From positions 121,701 through 185,700 of the forward strand of contig NZ_ML133696.1 of NCBI RefSeq assembly GCF_003985155.1: DNA of 64,000 nucleotides, given 5' to 3'. Under the pieces are notes generated by a model that searched no databases, had not been told where the DNA came from, and saw nothing but the letters and a program-made list of their open reading frames with translations. Shown one piece after another: positions 25,233 through 33,855 of the stretch. Made by a program: the position numbers and the translations under genes. Within the stretch, counting starts at the first letter, position 1. Every line of letters begins with the position of its first letter. Source of the DNA: Rhizobium vallis. GTDB taxonomy: Bacteria > Pseudomonadota > Alphaproteobacteria > Rhizobiales > Rhizobiaceae.

Positions 25233-25609
25233 TTATTCGGCGGCGACCGCCGCCGGATAGACTTCCCTCATATAGTCGTTCATCAGCGTTTCGGAGATCG
25301 TCGACGGCGTGAAGCGATAGCGGCCGATTTCGGAAACCGGCGTCACTTCCGCCGCGCCGAAACACTCATCATCTCGCTGCCGCGCCAGGCGATCGGCCTG
25401 ATATAGGCATTCCTGACACCCGGGCGCTTCAGGAGTTCGACGGTCGCGGCGTCGAGCTCCTCGACGCAACAGGGCACTTTGAAGCCGAGGATCTCGGCGC
25501 CCGCGCGCCATGCCTGTTGATTGTTGTCCCCATTACGTTTTATCCACAGACGCAAGGGGAAATCGCGTATTGCGTCGGAGTTCCGGACGGGCCTTAGTTT
25601 TTCCTGCAT
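25233..25609 (-). pseudogene. Remnant of branched-chain aminotransferase (ilvE)
   Basis: On the minus strand one frame reads AGAEILGFKVPCCVEELDA and NAYIRPIAWRGSEMMSVSA, the middle of a rhizobial IlvE-type PLP aminotransferase. A second frame then continues AAEVTPVSEIGRYRFTP to NDYMREVYPAAVAAE and a stop, the family's C-terminus. The join lies near 25345, in TTTCGGCGCGGCGG. The N-terminus and roughly 100 or more codons between the blocks, including the PLP Lys region, are missing. A dead gene fragment. Confidence 0.8.
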
Positions 25610-25702
25610 AATTCCTCAAATCGGAATCGATTTGAGAATGAAGTTATGCAGCAATTCATAGTGCTACAGCGTCCTTTGCGTCTGAAAAGACGCGCGGCGC
25701 TC
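25605..25702 (-). repeat. Intergenic repeat, family C (right copy, inverted)
   Basis: Reverse complement of the 25104-25204 element, with an additional self-complementary segment CTCAAATCGGAATCGATTTGAG at 25615-25636 described here by position and arms (CTCAAATCG/CGATTTGAG). Confidence 0.7.
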
Positions 25703-25832
25703 TGGGGAAATACAGTCCGTGCGGGCTCCCGCAGAGTAGGGGAGCTAATAGCGACGCAAATTTATATCAGTAAAACTGACATATCTTCGCGAAGCTTTCC
25801 CGCAATGCGCGGAAAGAGAAAGGAAATGCCGA

Positions 25833-26324
25833 GTGTCACCACAGACCGGAGCGAAAGCAGGCAGCCAAGAGCCGCTGGCCACGCCGATGGAAGATACCGA
25901 CATCATCGATTTCGAGATCATCGAACTGTTCTTTTTCGCCTATCGCGACTTCGTTTCCGATCCTGACGCCATCCTCGAAAAGAGCGGCTTCGGCCGGGCG
26001 CATCACCGCGTCGTGCATTTCGTCAACCGCAATCCGGGCATGACGGTGGCCGATCTTCTCGATACTTTGAAGATCACCAAGCAGAGCCTCGCAAGGGTGC
26101 TGAAACAGCTGATCGATTCAGGCTATATTCGCCAGGTGGCCGGCCCCGAGGACCGGCGGCAGCGCAAGCTCTATCCGACGAAATCGGGGCGCGAGCTGGC
26201 GCTTGCCCTTGCAGAGCCGCAATCGCGCCGCATAGAGCGGGCATTCGACGGTGCTTCTGCGGGGGCGCGAGAGGGCATAAAGGCTTTCCTCAGGGGCATG
26301 CGGGACAGACAGAAGGCGGATTGA
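25833..26324 (+). CDS. MarR family regulator, PetP-like
   Basis: A 163-residue winged-helix regulator. The core FGRAHHRVVHFVNRNPGMTVADLLDTLKITKQSLARVLKQLIDSGYIRQVAGPEDRRQRKLYPT is MarR-type with the DxRxR wing. A GTG start at 25833 follows AGGAAA; an ATG at 25887 is the alternative. Its stop is immediately followed by an OmpR-type response regulator. This MarR-OmpR order is that of petP-petR in Rhodobacter capsulatus, where the genes affect cytochrome bc1 expression; equivalence here is inference. Confidence 0.9.
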   Translation: MSPQTGAKAGSQEPLATPMEDTDIIDFEIIELFFFAYRDFVSDPDAILEKSGFGRAHHRVVHFVNRNPGMTVADLLDTLKITKQSLARVLKQLIDSGYIRQVAGPEDRRQRKLYPTKSGRELALALAEPQSRRIERAFDGASAGAREGIKAFLRGMRDRQKAD

Positions 26325-27026
26325 ATGGCGGTCAAGACTGGAATTTCCGACGATGCGGCGCATCTGCTGGTGGTCGACGACGACTCGCGCATCCGCGCCC
26401 TGCTCAATCGTTATCTCGCCGAGAACGGCTTCCGCGTCACCGTCGCTGCCGACGGCGCCGAGGCGCAGCGCAAGCTTGCCGGTCTCGATTTCGACCTCAT
26501 CATCATGGACGTGATGATGCCCGGCGAATCCGGCATCGAGGTCACCCGCGGGCTTCGCGCCATCAAGAACGTGCCGATCATCATGCTGACGGCGCTGGCG
26601 GAATCGGGCAGCCGTATCGAAGGTCTCGAGGCGGGCGCCGACGACTATCTCTCCAAGCCGTTCGATCCGCGCGAGCTGGTTCTGCGCATCAACAACATCC
26701 TGCGGCGCAATGCCGGCGGTGAGGGGCCGAAGATCGAGCAGGTCATGTTCGGGCCCTACACGTTCTCGCTCACCCGCAAGGAGCTGAAGAGGGCAAGCGA
26801 GGTGATCCGCCTTACCGACCGCGAGCAGGAGATCATGCTGCTATTTGCGCGGCGCGCCGGCGACACGATCCCCCGCCATGAGCTGATCGGCAACGACACC
26901 GAAGTCGGCGAGCGGACGATCGACGTGCAGATCAACCGGCTGAGGCGCAAGATCGAGGACGATCCGGCCAACCCCGTCTGGCTGCAGACCGTGCGCGGCA
27001 TCGGATACAGGCTGAGCATCGACTAA
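26325..27026 (+). CDS. OmpR-family response regulator, PetR-like
   Basis: A 233-residue two-domain regulator. Receiver domain (about 12-125): acidic pocket VVDDDSRIR, phospho-acceptor Asp in DLIIMDVMMPGESG, Thr in IIMLTALAESGS, Lys in DDYLSKPFDPREL. The C-terminal OmpR winged helix (about 140-230) ends VGERTIDVQINRLRRKIEDDPANPVWLQTVRGIGYRL. The ATG directly follows the MarR stop codon; the partner kinase starts 23 nt after its stop. Confidence 0.95.
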   Translation: MAVKTGISDDAAHLLVVDDDSRIRALLNRYLAENGFRVTVAADGAEAQRKLAGLDFDLIIMDVMMPGESGIEVTRGLRAIKNVPIIMLTALAESGSRIEGLEAGADDYLSKPFDPRELVLRINNILRRNAGGEGPKIEQVMFGPYTFSLTRKELKRASEVIRLTDREQEIMLLFARRAGDTIPRHELIGNDTEVGERTIDVQINRLRRKIEDDPANPVWLQTVRGIGYRLSID

Positions 27027-27049
27027 GCACGAAATCGGGACCGGCGCTG

Positions 27050-28426
27050 ATGGTGACAATGGACAGTTTGCGGCGGGAAGACCGCACTCCTGCGCAGGGT
27101 TGGCGCTGGATCGTCCGCTGGCTGCGTCGCCGGCTGCCCACCGGGCTCTACGCACGTTCGCTGCTGATCATCATCATTCCGATGGTGCTCCTGCAATCGG
27201 TCGTCGCCGCCGTCTTCATGGAGCGCCACTGGCAGATGGTGACGGAGCGGCTGTCGCTTGCTGTCACCCGCGATATCGCCGCGATCATCGAGATCGTCGA
27301 GACCTATCCGCAGAATTCGGATTATGGCGAGATCGTCCGTATCGCGCGCGATCAGCTCAATTTGCAGATCTCGATCGAGCCGGACGGTGACCTGCCGCCG
27401 CCGCGCGTCAAACCGTTCTTCTCGATCCTCGACGGCATCCTTAGCGACGAGATTACCAACGAGATCCATCGGCCTTTCTGGATCGACACGGTCGGCAATT
27501 CGAACCTCGTCGAGATCCGCATCAAGCTCGAGAACAAGATCCTCAGGGTGCTGGCCAAGCGCAGCCAGACCTACGCCTCGAACACCCATATTTTCATCGT
27601 CTGGATGGTCGGCACCTCGCTGGTGCTGATCGGCATCTCGATCCTCTTCCTGCGCGGGCAGATCCGGCCGATCCTGACGCTGGCGCGTGCGGCCGAAAGC
27701 TTCGGCAAGGGGCAGAAGGCCGACAATTTCTATCCGCGCGGCGCCGACGAGATCCGGCGCGCCGGCCTTGCCTTCATCCAGATGCGCGAGCGAATCGAGC
27801 GGCAGATCGAGCAGCGCACCGCAATGCTTTCCGGAGTCAGCCACGATCTGCGCACCATCCTCACCCGCTTCAAGCTGCAATTGGCGCTCGCCGGCGACAA
27901 TCCCGACCTGCACGGGCTGAACGACGACGTCAACGACATGCAGACGATGCTGGAGGCCTACATGGCCTTTGCACGCGGCGAGGTCGAAGAGGATGTCGGC
28001 AAGTTGAAACTCAGCGAGATCTTCCAGAAGCTGGAATCCGATTTCGCCCTGCACGGCAAGACGTTCAACTATTCGATCGAAGGCGACGACGACATATCGG
28101 TCCGGCCGAACGCCTTCATGCGTCTCGTCACTAACCTCGCCTCGAATGCGCGGCGATATGCCGACAGGCTCGACATCGAGGCCAAGCACAGCGCCAAATG
28201 GCTGACCGTCATCTTCGACGATGACGGACCGGGTGTTCCGGAAAAGAACCGCGAGGACGTGTTCAAGCCTTTCTTCCGGCTGGACGCGGCGCGCAATCTC
28301 GATGCGTCGGGCACCGGGCTCGGCCTTGCGATCGCCCGTGACATCGCCCGCAGCCACGGCGGCAACGTCATGCTCGGCGACAGCCCGCTCGGCGGGCTGA
28401 GGGCGACGATCCGAATTCCCGCATAA
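27050..28426 (+). CDS. Sensor histidine kinase of the PetR-like system
   Basis: A 458-residue membrane kinase. TM about 37-58, periplasmic domain to about 180, TM about 183-203, HAMP about 205-255, HisKA with phospho-acceptor His in SGVSHDLRTILTRFKLQL (about residue 263), and HATPase with N box LVTNLASNARRYAD, G1 DDDGPGVPEKN, and G2 SGTGLGLAIARDIARSHGG. EnvZ-like architecture. Third gene of the MarR-OmpR-kinase operon. Signal unknown. Confidence 0.95.
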   Translation: MVTMDSLRREDRTPAQGWRWIVRWLRRRLPTGLYARSLLIIIIPMVLLQSVVAAVFMERHWQMVTERLSLAVTRDIAAIIEIVETYPQNSDYGEIVRIARDQLNLQISIEPDGDLPPPRVKPFFSILDGILSDEITNEIHRPFWIDTVGNSNLVEIRIKLENKILRVLAKRSQTYASNTHIFIVWMVGTSLVLIGISILFLRGQIRPILTLARAAESFGKGQKADNFYPRGADEIRRAGLAFIQMRERIERQIEQRTAMLSGVSHDLRTILTRFKLQLALAGDNPDLHGLNDDVNDMQTMLEAYMAFARGEVEEDVGKLKLSEIFQKLESDFALHGKTFNYSIEGDDDISVRPNAFMRLVTNLASNARRYADRLDIEAKHSAKWLTVIFDDDGPGVPEKNREDVFKPFFRLDAARNLDASGTGLGLAIARDIARSHGGNVMLGDSPLGGLRATIRIPA

Positions 28427-28427
28427 T

Positions 28428-28784
28428 CTAAACGGCCGCCGTCAGCTTCACGGCTTTGCGTGCATCGAAATCGTCCAGGCGTTCGACGATCCAGCGCCAG
28501 AGCGTTACGACCTGCATGAGCAGATCGCGGCCGAGCGGCGTCAATTCGTATTCGACGCGCGGCGGAATCTCGGGATAGAGCGTGCGGATGATAAGGCCGT
28601 CGCTTTCGAGGGTGCGCAGTGTCTGGGTGAGCACTTTCTGGCTGATGCCCTCGACGCGCTCCAAGAGACGCGAGAAGCGCAAGGGCGCGCCGGCGTCCGA
28701 AAGCACGTGCAGGATGCGCAGCGGCCATTTCGCCGCCGCCCGCTCGATCAAAGCGCGCGCCCGTGCATCCTGTTCATCCGTCAT
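28428..28784 (-). CDS. HxlR family transcriptional regulator
   Basis: A 118-residue winged-helix regulator of the HxlR/MarR-like group: KWPLRILHVLSDAGAPLRFSRLLERVEGISQKVLTQTLRTLESDGLIIRTLYPEIPPRVEYELTPLGRDLL is the family core. Start at 28784 by homology; an upstream extension to 28901 would add a CC pair but lacks similarity. Divergent from an SDR gene, which it probably represses. Its end touches the end of the kinase gene. Confidence 0.9.
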   Translation of the reverse strand: MTDEQDARARALIERAAAKWPLRILHVLSDAGAPLRFSRLLERVEGISQKVLTQTLRTLESDGLIIRTLYPEIPPRVEYELTPLGRDLLMQVVTLWRWIVERLDDFDARKAVKLTAAV

Positions 28785-28918
28785 GTTGCAGCAGAAATCG
28801 AATATGTCGCTGGTCACTTCAGTTACCTCGCGGTGCGTATAGATCTTACCGGTACCTTCTTTCGATCGGAAACAATAGAACATACATGGGCCGGGAACCA
28901 ATCAAGGAGAGGTTTCCG

Positions 28919-29794
28919 ATGTCGAAGGTATGGTTGATTACGGGGAGTTCGCGCGGTCTCGGCCGGGCGCTGGCGGAGGCGGTGCTGGCCTCCGGCGACA
29001 ATCTGGTGGCGACGGCGCGCGATCCTGCCCAGCTTGCCGATCTTTCCGGGCGCTATGGCGGCCAGGTGCTGGCGCTGGCGCTCGATGTAACGGACGAGGT
29101 GGCGGCGGCTGCAGTGGTCGATGCCGCTGTCAGGAGGTTCGGGCGTATCGACGTGCTCGTCAACAATGCCGGCTACGGCAATGTCGGCTCGATCGAGGAT
29201 ACCAGCCTTGCCGATTTCCGTGCCCAGATCGAGACCAACCTGTTCGGCACGATCATCATGACCAAGGCGGTCATCGCGCTGATGCGCGGACAGGGGGCGG
29301 GACATATCATCCAGTTCTCTTCCGTCGGCGGGCGCATCGGGCCTGCCGGACGCGGCGCCTATTCGGCGGCGAAATTCGGCGTCGAGGGTTTTTCCGAGGT
29401 GCTGTCGAAAGAGGTCGCGCCGTTCGGCATCAAGGTGACGGTGATCGAGCCCGGCGGCTTCAGGACGGATTTCGCCGGCGCCTCGACGGTGCTTGCCGGG
29501 GGGCGGGCGGAGTATGCCGAAACGGTCGGGGCAACGGTGCGCTTCCAGCGTGAGTATGACGGCCACCAGCCCGGCGATCCCGCCAAAGCGGCCGCGGTCG
29601 TCGTCCATATCGCCGGTCTCGACGAGCCGCCATTCCGGCTGCTGCTCGGCAGCGACGCGGTCGGCAATGTCGAGAAAGCGGATGCGGCGCGTATCAAGGC
29701 CGATCGGGAATGGCGCGCCGTCAGCGTCTCGACCGATTTCGAGCCGGGAGAGACGCGCGGCGCTCTCATGCCCTGGGAGAAAAAGGCCGGTTGA
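28919..29794 (+). CDS. SDR family oxidoreductase
   Basis: A 291-residue classical short-chain dehydrogenase. Cofactor loop VWLITGSSRGLGRALAEA, NNAGYG motif, catalytic Ser in IIQFSSVGGRIG and Tyr-Lys in YSAAKFGVEGF. The AGGAGAGG ribosome binding site lies upstream of the ATG. The divergent HxlR gene suggests induction by an electrophile or aromatic substrate; the actual substrate is unknown. Confidence 0.93.
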   Translation: MSKVWLITGSSRGLGRALAEAVLASGDNLVATARDPAQLADLSGRYGGQVLALALDVTDEVAAAAVVDAAVRRFGRIDVLVNNAGYGNVGSIEDTSLADFRAQIETNLFGTIIMTKAVIALMRGQGAGHIIQFSSVGGRIGPAGRGAYSAAKFGVEGFSEVLSKEVAPFGIKVTVIEPGGFRTDFAGASTVLAGGRAEYAETVGATVRFQREYDGHQPGDPAKAAAVVVHIAGLDEPPFRLLLGSDAVGNVEKADAARIKADREWRAVSVSTDFEPGETRGALMPWEKKAG

Positions 29795-29807
29795 CGAGGC
29801 CAAAACA

Positions 29808-29837
29808 AAAGCGCCGCTGAGAAGCGGCGCTTTGTAT
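29808..29837. terminator. Bidirectional intrinsic terminator
   Basis: GCGCCGCT and AGCGGCGC arms around GAGA, with an A-rich flank on the left (AAAACAAAA) and a T-rich flank on the right. Serves the SDR gene and the convergent BA14K gene. Confidence 0.75.
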
Positions 29838-29854
29838 CAGGAATGGTTGGGTAA

Positions 29855-30346
29855 TCAGCCGGCGTTGCAGAAGTGGCTGCGGCCGTCACCGCCGATATAG
29901 GTGCCGCTGCGCGGATCGAAGGAGCGGTAGCGGTAGGAGCAGTAACGCTGCCATTGCGGCGACCAGGGCTCCACAGACTGGCGGACCGGCGCATAATAAC
30001 GCGGCTGCTCAACATATTGGGGCTGCTCGACATATTGCGGCTGCTCGACATAGACACGGCGCGGTGCGCGGTAAACCGGAGCGGGCTCGTAATAATCGGG
30101 CTCGTAGGCCGGGTCGACGTAGCGGCGCTCTTGGTAAACAGGACCATTGTTGGCGTTGGCGATGGCCGAGCCGACGATCAGGCCGGTGGCAAGGCCAACG
30201 GCGCCGCCGACCCACGCATCGTTGTTGTGGCCGTGATGATTGTTATGGCGCCAGTAGCGGTCATCGGCCGAAGCCTCGCCAATAGCGGAAAGCGTGAGCG
30301 CGGCAGCGGTTGCGGTCAGCAGAAGGGTCTTGGCGAGCCTGTTCAT
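29855..30346 (-). CDS. BA14K family exported protein with YVEQPQ repeats
   Basis: A 163-residue exported protein: signal peptide ending in GEASA, a His/Asn-rich stretch (RYWRHNNHHGHNND), a glycine-zipper-like helix (AWVGGAVGLATGLIVGSAIANA), a Tyr/Pro-rich linker with three consecutive YVEQPQ/R units, and a C-terminal BA14K-like motif (WQRYCSYRYRSFDPRSGTYIGGDGRSHFC) with two Cys that could pair. BA14K proteins are rhizobial/Brucella envelope proteins, described as immunoreactive in Brucella. Confidence 0.85.
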   Translation of the reverse strand: MNRLAKTLLLTATAAALTLSAIGEASADDRYWRHNNHHGHNNDAWVGGAVGLATGLIVGSAIANANNGPVYQERRYVDPAYEPDYYEPAPVYRAPRRVYVEQPQYVEQPQYVEQPRYYAPVRQSVEPWSPQWQRYCSYRYRSFDPRSGTYIGGDGRSHFCNAG

Positions 30347-30438
30347 AAGTGTAGGTCCTAATCCCGGGAACCGAACGCCGGTTCCTTTCTCGATGGGGTT
30401 AGTACTAAAGATTTATAGCTGAACGAAGGCTGAACGAC

Positions 30439-30466
30439 AAAACCCGGCATTGCTGCCGGGCTTCAA
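30439..30466 (-). terminator. Intrinsic terminator of the cold-shock gene
   Basis: On the minus strand CCCGGCAGCAATGCCGGG forms a hairpin followed by TTTTGTC, about 30 nt past the cold-shock stop. Confidence 0.7.
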
Positions 30467-30492
30467 CTCGAATTCGACAGCCTTGTAAGGGC

Positions 30493-30708
30493 TCAGCCTG
30501 CAATCTGCAGATTGACGGCCTTGGGGCCCTTGCCGCGGCGATCCGGCTCCGTGTCGAAGCTTACCTTCTGATTTTCCGTCAGACCGGCCAGCCCGGAGGC
30601 CTGAACGGCAGAAATGTGAACGAAGATATCGGCGCCGCCCCGGTCCGGCTTGATGAAGCCGAAGCCTTTGTCGGTATTGAAGAATTTTACAGTGCCAGTC
30701 TCTGCCAT
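30493..30708 (-). CDS. CspA-family cold-shock protein
   Basis: A 71-residue single OB-fold RNA/ssDNA chaperone with RNP1 KGFGFIKP and RNP2 DIFVHISA. Starts MAETGTVKFFNTDKGFG. Monocistronic, with its own terminator and a long upstream gene-free stretch compatible with the extended leader typical of csp genes. Confidence 0.95.
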   Translation of the reverse strand: MAETGTVKFFNTDKGFGFIKPDRGGADIFVHISAVQASGLAGLTENQKVSFDTEPDRRGKGPKAVNLQIAG

Positions 30709-31194
30709 GCCTCAGGTCCTTTTCTCTCCGCCCGCCATCCACACGGGCAGCATCATAGCATTGCCTCCTTGCGGGAGGTGTTGGCAGGCAATTCTTGAAA
30801 TGTGAGAAAAAGGTCCCCTCTACCTCGGCCTGCTCCAGGCAGAACTTTCGCCTGCCTTTTCGGAACCGGCTGACCGGGATAATTAGCGTTCCCGGCGCGC
30901 AAATACTTAAGGACTTCCCATGCTCGCAAAATGCCCGAACGAGCCGAGAGTGCTGCGTTTAAAGGATTTTGGCAAGCAAAAGTTTTTTTACGTGTCCTTC
31001 CGGGCACACCCTCGCCGCTATCCAATTTGCGCCAAAACGCAAAATTTCCTTCGCGAATGGGGAATGATTAACGTTTTATATCGTCAGCAATGTAAGTTCC
31101 GAGCAGAATTTGCCAAAAATGCAACGTAAACGCGCTTTTGCGCCCCATTAAAAAATTTTTCGAATCCGGCATTCACCCATATTTGGACGCGTGT
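30709..31194. other. Gene-free region upstream of the cold-shock gene
   Basis: About 490 nt without a supported gene. The part next to the cold-shock start carries CCTCCTTGCGGGAGG (30766-30780), a small hairpin that could sit in the leader. Nearer the EamA gene it is AT-rich (TTAAAAAATTTTTCGAA near 31147-31163, a possible terminator for the transporter). Short open frames here lack ribosome binding sites. Confidence 0.45.
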
Positions 31195-32085
31195 TCAGCT
31201 GGCCGGCATGCGTCGGCGGGTAAATCCGGGCACGAGCTCGACTACAAGCATAGCGGTAAACATTAGCGCACAACCTGTATAACCGGCCGCCGGCATCGTT
31301 TCGCCGAGCAGGAGGGCTGCGAGCGATGCGCCGAAGAGCGCTTCGGAGGAGAGGAAGATCGCCGCCTGCGAAGGCGTGGTGCAACGCTGGGCGATCACCT
31401 GCAGCACGAAGGCCAGGCCAGAGGAGAAGATACCGACATAGAGTATCTCAGGTGCCGCGGCCGATATCGCCGAAAGGCTGATCGGCTCGACTGCTGCGGC
31501 AATGGCCAGCGCGCAAACAGCGGTGACGGCGAATTGCACGGCGGAGAGGGCGAGCGGCCTTCCGGTCTCGGAGACGGTGGTGCCGGCAAGGGTGATCTGG
31601 ATCGCCCAGAAGACGGCGCAGACGACGGTCAGGAGATCGCCTGATGTCAATGCCGAGAGATGACCACCGGACAGAAGATAGATGCCGGCGACAGCCATCA
31701 GCGCGCCCGGCCAGATGATCCAATGTGGGGCACGGCGCAGGAAGAATACGGCAATCAGCGGCACGAACACGACATAGAGGCCGGTGATGAAGCTGGAGTT
31801 CGTCACCGTCGTCGTCTGCAGACCGATCTGCTGCGTGGCTGCGCCGCTGAAAAGGGCAAGACCGGTCAGGACGTAGAGTTTTGCATGGCGTGCGCTGGTC
31901 TTCACCCGCGCTTTGCGCGCTTCCAGGAAAACGAAAGGCAGCACAGCCAATGTTGCGACGGCAAAACGCAAAGCGATGAACCAGAAGGGGCCGATCGCCT
32001 TCATTGCTGTCGATTGCGCGACGAAGCCGCCGCCCCAGATGGCGGCTGCAAGCAACAGGAGGAGGTTCGCCTGAACGCGCGTCAT
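31195..32085 (-). CDS. EamA/DMT family transporter
   Basis: A 296-residue inner-membrane protein with ten predicted TM helices in two EamA repeats (first about 5-140, second about 150-290). Family cues: LLLLLAAAIWGGGFVAQSTAMKAIGPFWFIALRF, near the start of repeat 1, and FLSSEALFGASLAALLLGE in repeat 2. The start at 32085 is the beginning of EamA similarity. Likely exports a metabolite; substrate unknown. Divergent from a DUF3052 gene. Confidence 0.92.
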   Translation of the reverse strand: MTRVQANLLLLLAAAIWGGGFVAQSTAMKAIGPFWFIALRFAVATLAVLPFVFLEARKARVKTSARHAKLYVLTGLALFSGAATQQIGLQTTTVTNSSFITGLYVVFVPLIAVFFLRRAPHWIIWPGALMAVAGIYLLSGGHLSALTSGDLLTVVCAVFWAIQITLAGTTVSETGRPLALSAVQFAVTAVCALAIAAAVEPISLSAISAAAPEILYVGIFSSGLAFVLQVIAQRCTTPSQAAIFLSSEALFGASLAALLLGETMPAAGYTGCALMFTAMLVVELVPGFTRRRMPAS

Positions 32086-32185
32086 GTCGTCCTCGATTGG
32101 GAAGGGAGATATGCCAGAGCGGTTAGCAGTTGCGTTTCCTCCAGGCAAGGGCGAAGACTTCACGCCTGACGATGGAGGCGAAGGC

Positions 32186-32650
32186 ATGCGCAGCGGAGAT
32201 CGGGCCAGCGATATGACGACGCCCAAGACGGCAGGTTATTCCGGTACGCCGCTCGTCAGGAAGCTCGGCCTTGCGCGCGGCCAAGTGGCCGCTCTTCTCG
32301 GCATCCCCAAAACGATCGAAGACATCAATGGTTTCGACGGTTTTGCTTCGATCGTCCACGTGCTTCCCGAAACGCCACGGCGGGCGTTTGATTATGTGCA
32401 TCTGTTCGCGACTGAGCGCACCGTACTGGAAGCGGCAGCGCCTACGCTCTTCAAGGCCTTGAGGCCGGACGGCATGGTCTGGATCTCCTGGCCGAAAAAG
32501 AGTTCACGCAGGCCGACCGACATTACAGAGGACGTGCTGCGGGAAATCCTGCTGCCGACCGGTCTGGTCGACGTCAAGGTCTGCGCCATCGACGAGATCT
32601 GGTCCGGGCTGAAATTCGTCATCCGCAAGGAATTGCGCGGCTCGCTCTGA
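32186..32650 (+). CDS. DUF3052 family protein
   Basis: About 154 residues with the DUF3052 pattern: TAGYSGTPLVRKLGLARGQVAALLGIP, then a Rossmann-like section FDYVHLFATERTVLEAAAPTLFKALRPDGMVWISWPKKSS and a closing WSGLKFVIRKE. The layout recalls a reduced methyltransferase fold but there is no obvious SAM loop; function unknown. The ATG at 32186 follows GGAGGCGAAGGC; an ATG at 32213 is closer to where homology begins. Confidence 0.83.
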   Translation: MRSGDRASDMTTPKTAGYSGTPLVRKLGLARGQVAALLGIPKTIEDINGFDGFASIVHVLPETPRRAFDYVHLFATERTVLEAAAPTLFKALRPDGMVWISWPKKSSRRPTDITEDVLREILLPTGLVDVKVCAIDEIWSGLKFVIRKELRGSL

Positions 32651-32654
32651 CGTC

Positions 32655-33797
32655 TCAGCCGTTGTTGGCCTCAGTTCTGGAGATTCTGAGCAGCGCGCCG
32701 TCGTCCTCGTCGGTCACCATCAGCAGCGCGCCGTCGGGCGCGACGATGACGTCGCGGATACGGCCGTATTCGCCTTTGAACAGGCGCTCCTCGGCGACAA
32801 AGGCGCCGCTCTCGTCACGCTGCATGCGCGAGAGCAGCTGGAATTTCAACGCTGCCACGAGGAAATTTCCGTCCCATTCCGGGAACATGGCGCCGCGATA
32901 GACGACGAGCGCGCCGGGCGCGATCGAAGGATCCCAGTAATGCAGCGGCTGTTCCAGCCCTTCCTTGGCGGTGCCTTCGCCGATCTCGGCGCCCGAATAG
33001 TCGCGGCCGTAGGTGATGATCGGCCAGCCGTAATTCTTGCCGGCCTCGGGCTGATTGATCTCGTCGCCGCCACGCGCGCCATGTTCGACGGTATAGAGCT
33101 TGCCGTCCTTGGTGTCGAAAGTGATGCCCTGCGGATTACGATGGCCTTTCGACCAGATTTCCGGCAGCGCCCTGCCGCCGTCCCTGAACGGATTGTCGGC
33201 CGGGATGCTGCCGTCGGCATTGATGTGGATGATGGACCCGGCGTCATCCTGCCAGTCCTGCGAACGGTCGCGGTCGCCGCGATCGCCGACGCTGATGAAC
33301 AGCGTGCCGTCCGGAGCGATTGCGATGCGCGAGCCATACTGGATATTGCCCGAAGTGAAGCGCCGCATGGTGAAAACTGGCGTGACCGCCTCGAGCCTCT
33401 TTTCGTCGGTGGAAAGCGTGGCGCTGAAGGCTTCGGTGCCTGAGCCCTGGCCGCTGGCAATGGCGGCGGTGAAATAGAGCTTGCGAGATGTCTTGAAGTC
33501 CGGGGCGAGCGCCACGTCCATCAAGCCGCCCTGGCCGAGGGCGCTCACCTTGGGCACGCCGCCGATCGGATCTGAGACCTTGCCGTTGCGGATGATGCGC
33601 ATGCGGCCCGGCCGCTCGGTGACGAGATAGGCGCCATCCGGCAACACCTCGACCGCCCAGGGGTGTTGGAGACCGTCGGCGAGTTTTTCGACACGGACGG
33701 TTGGACCCTGCGTGTTGACGGTATCAGCCGCATTAGCGGCTACGGCGCCGAACACGATCAGCGCTGCGGCGAAATGGAAGGCAGATATTCTCTTCAT
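32655..33797 (-). CDS. PQQ-dependent sugar dehydrogenase (YliI/Asd type)
   Basis: A 380-residue periplasmic six-bladed beta-propeller with signal peptide (MKRISAFHFAAALIVFGAVAANA). Family residues: LQHPWAVEVLPDGAYLVTERPGRMR, DVALAPDF, GDRGDRDRSQD, GHRNPQGITFD and EHGARGGDEINQPEAGKNYGWP. This is the soluble aldose sugar dehydrogenase/GdhB-like family, which oxidises sugars with PQQ. No PQQ synthesis genes are in the window, so the cofactor source is open. Confidence 0.93.
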   Translation of the reverse strand: MKRISAFHFAAALIVFGAVAANAADTVNTQGPTVRVEKLADGLQHPWAVEVLPDGAYLVTERPGRMRIIRNGKVSDPIGGVPKVSALGQGGLMDVALAPDFKTSRKLYFTAAIASGQGSGTEAFSATLSTDEKRLEAVTPVFTMRRFTSGNIQYGSRIAIAPDGTLFISVGDRGDRDRSQDWQDDAGSIIHINADGSIPADNPFRDGGRALPEIWSKGHRNPQGITFDTKDGKLYTVEHGARGGDEINQPEAGKNYGWPIITYGRDYSGAEIGEGTAKEGLEQPLHYWDPSIAPGALVVYRGAMFPEWDGNFLVAALKFQLLSRMQRDESGAFVAEERLFKGEYGRIRDVIVAPDGALLMVTDEDDGALLRISRTEANNG

Positions 33798-33855
33798 GTC
33801 GCTCCCCGTCGTTTCTCCATGCGGAACGTGGAGCGGCTAGGGAAGGGCTTCAACC

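Noticed and set aside
25104..25702. Insertion sequence
   Set aside because: Inverted repeats flank the region, but the interior is an aminotransferase remnant and no transposase is present.
30709..31194. Riboswitch or sRNA in the cold-shock upstream region
   Set aside because: Only a small hairpin and AT-rich tracts were seen; no known riboswitch core or clear terminator-bounded transcript could be supported.
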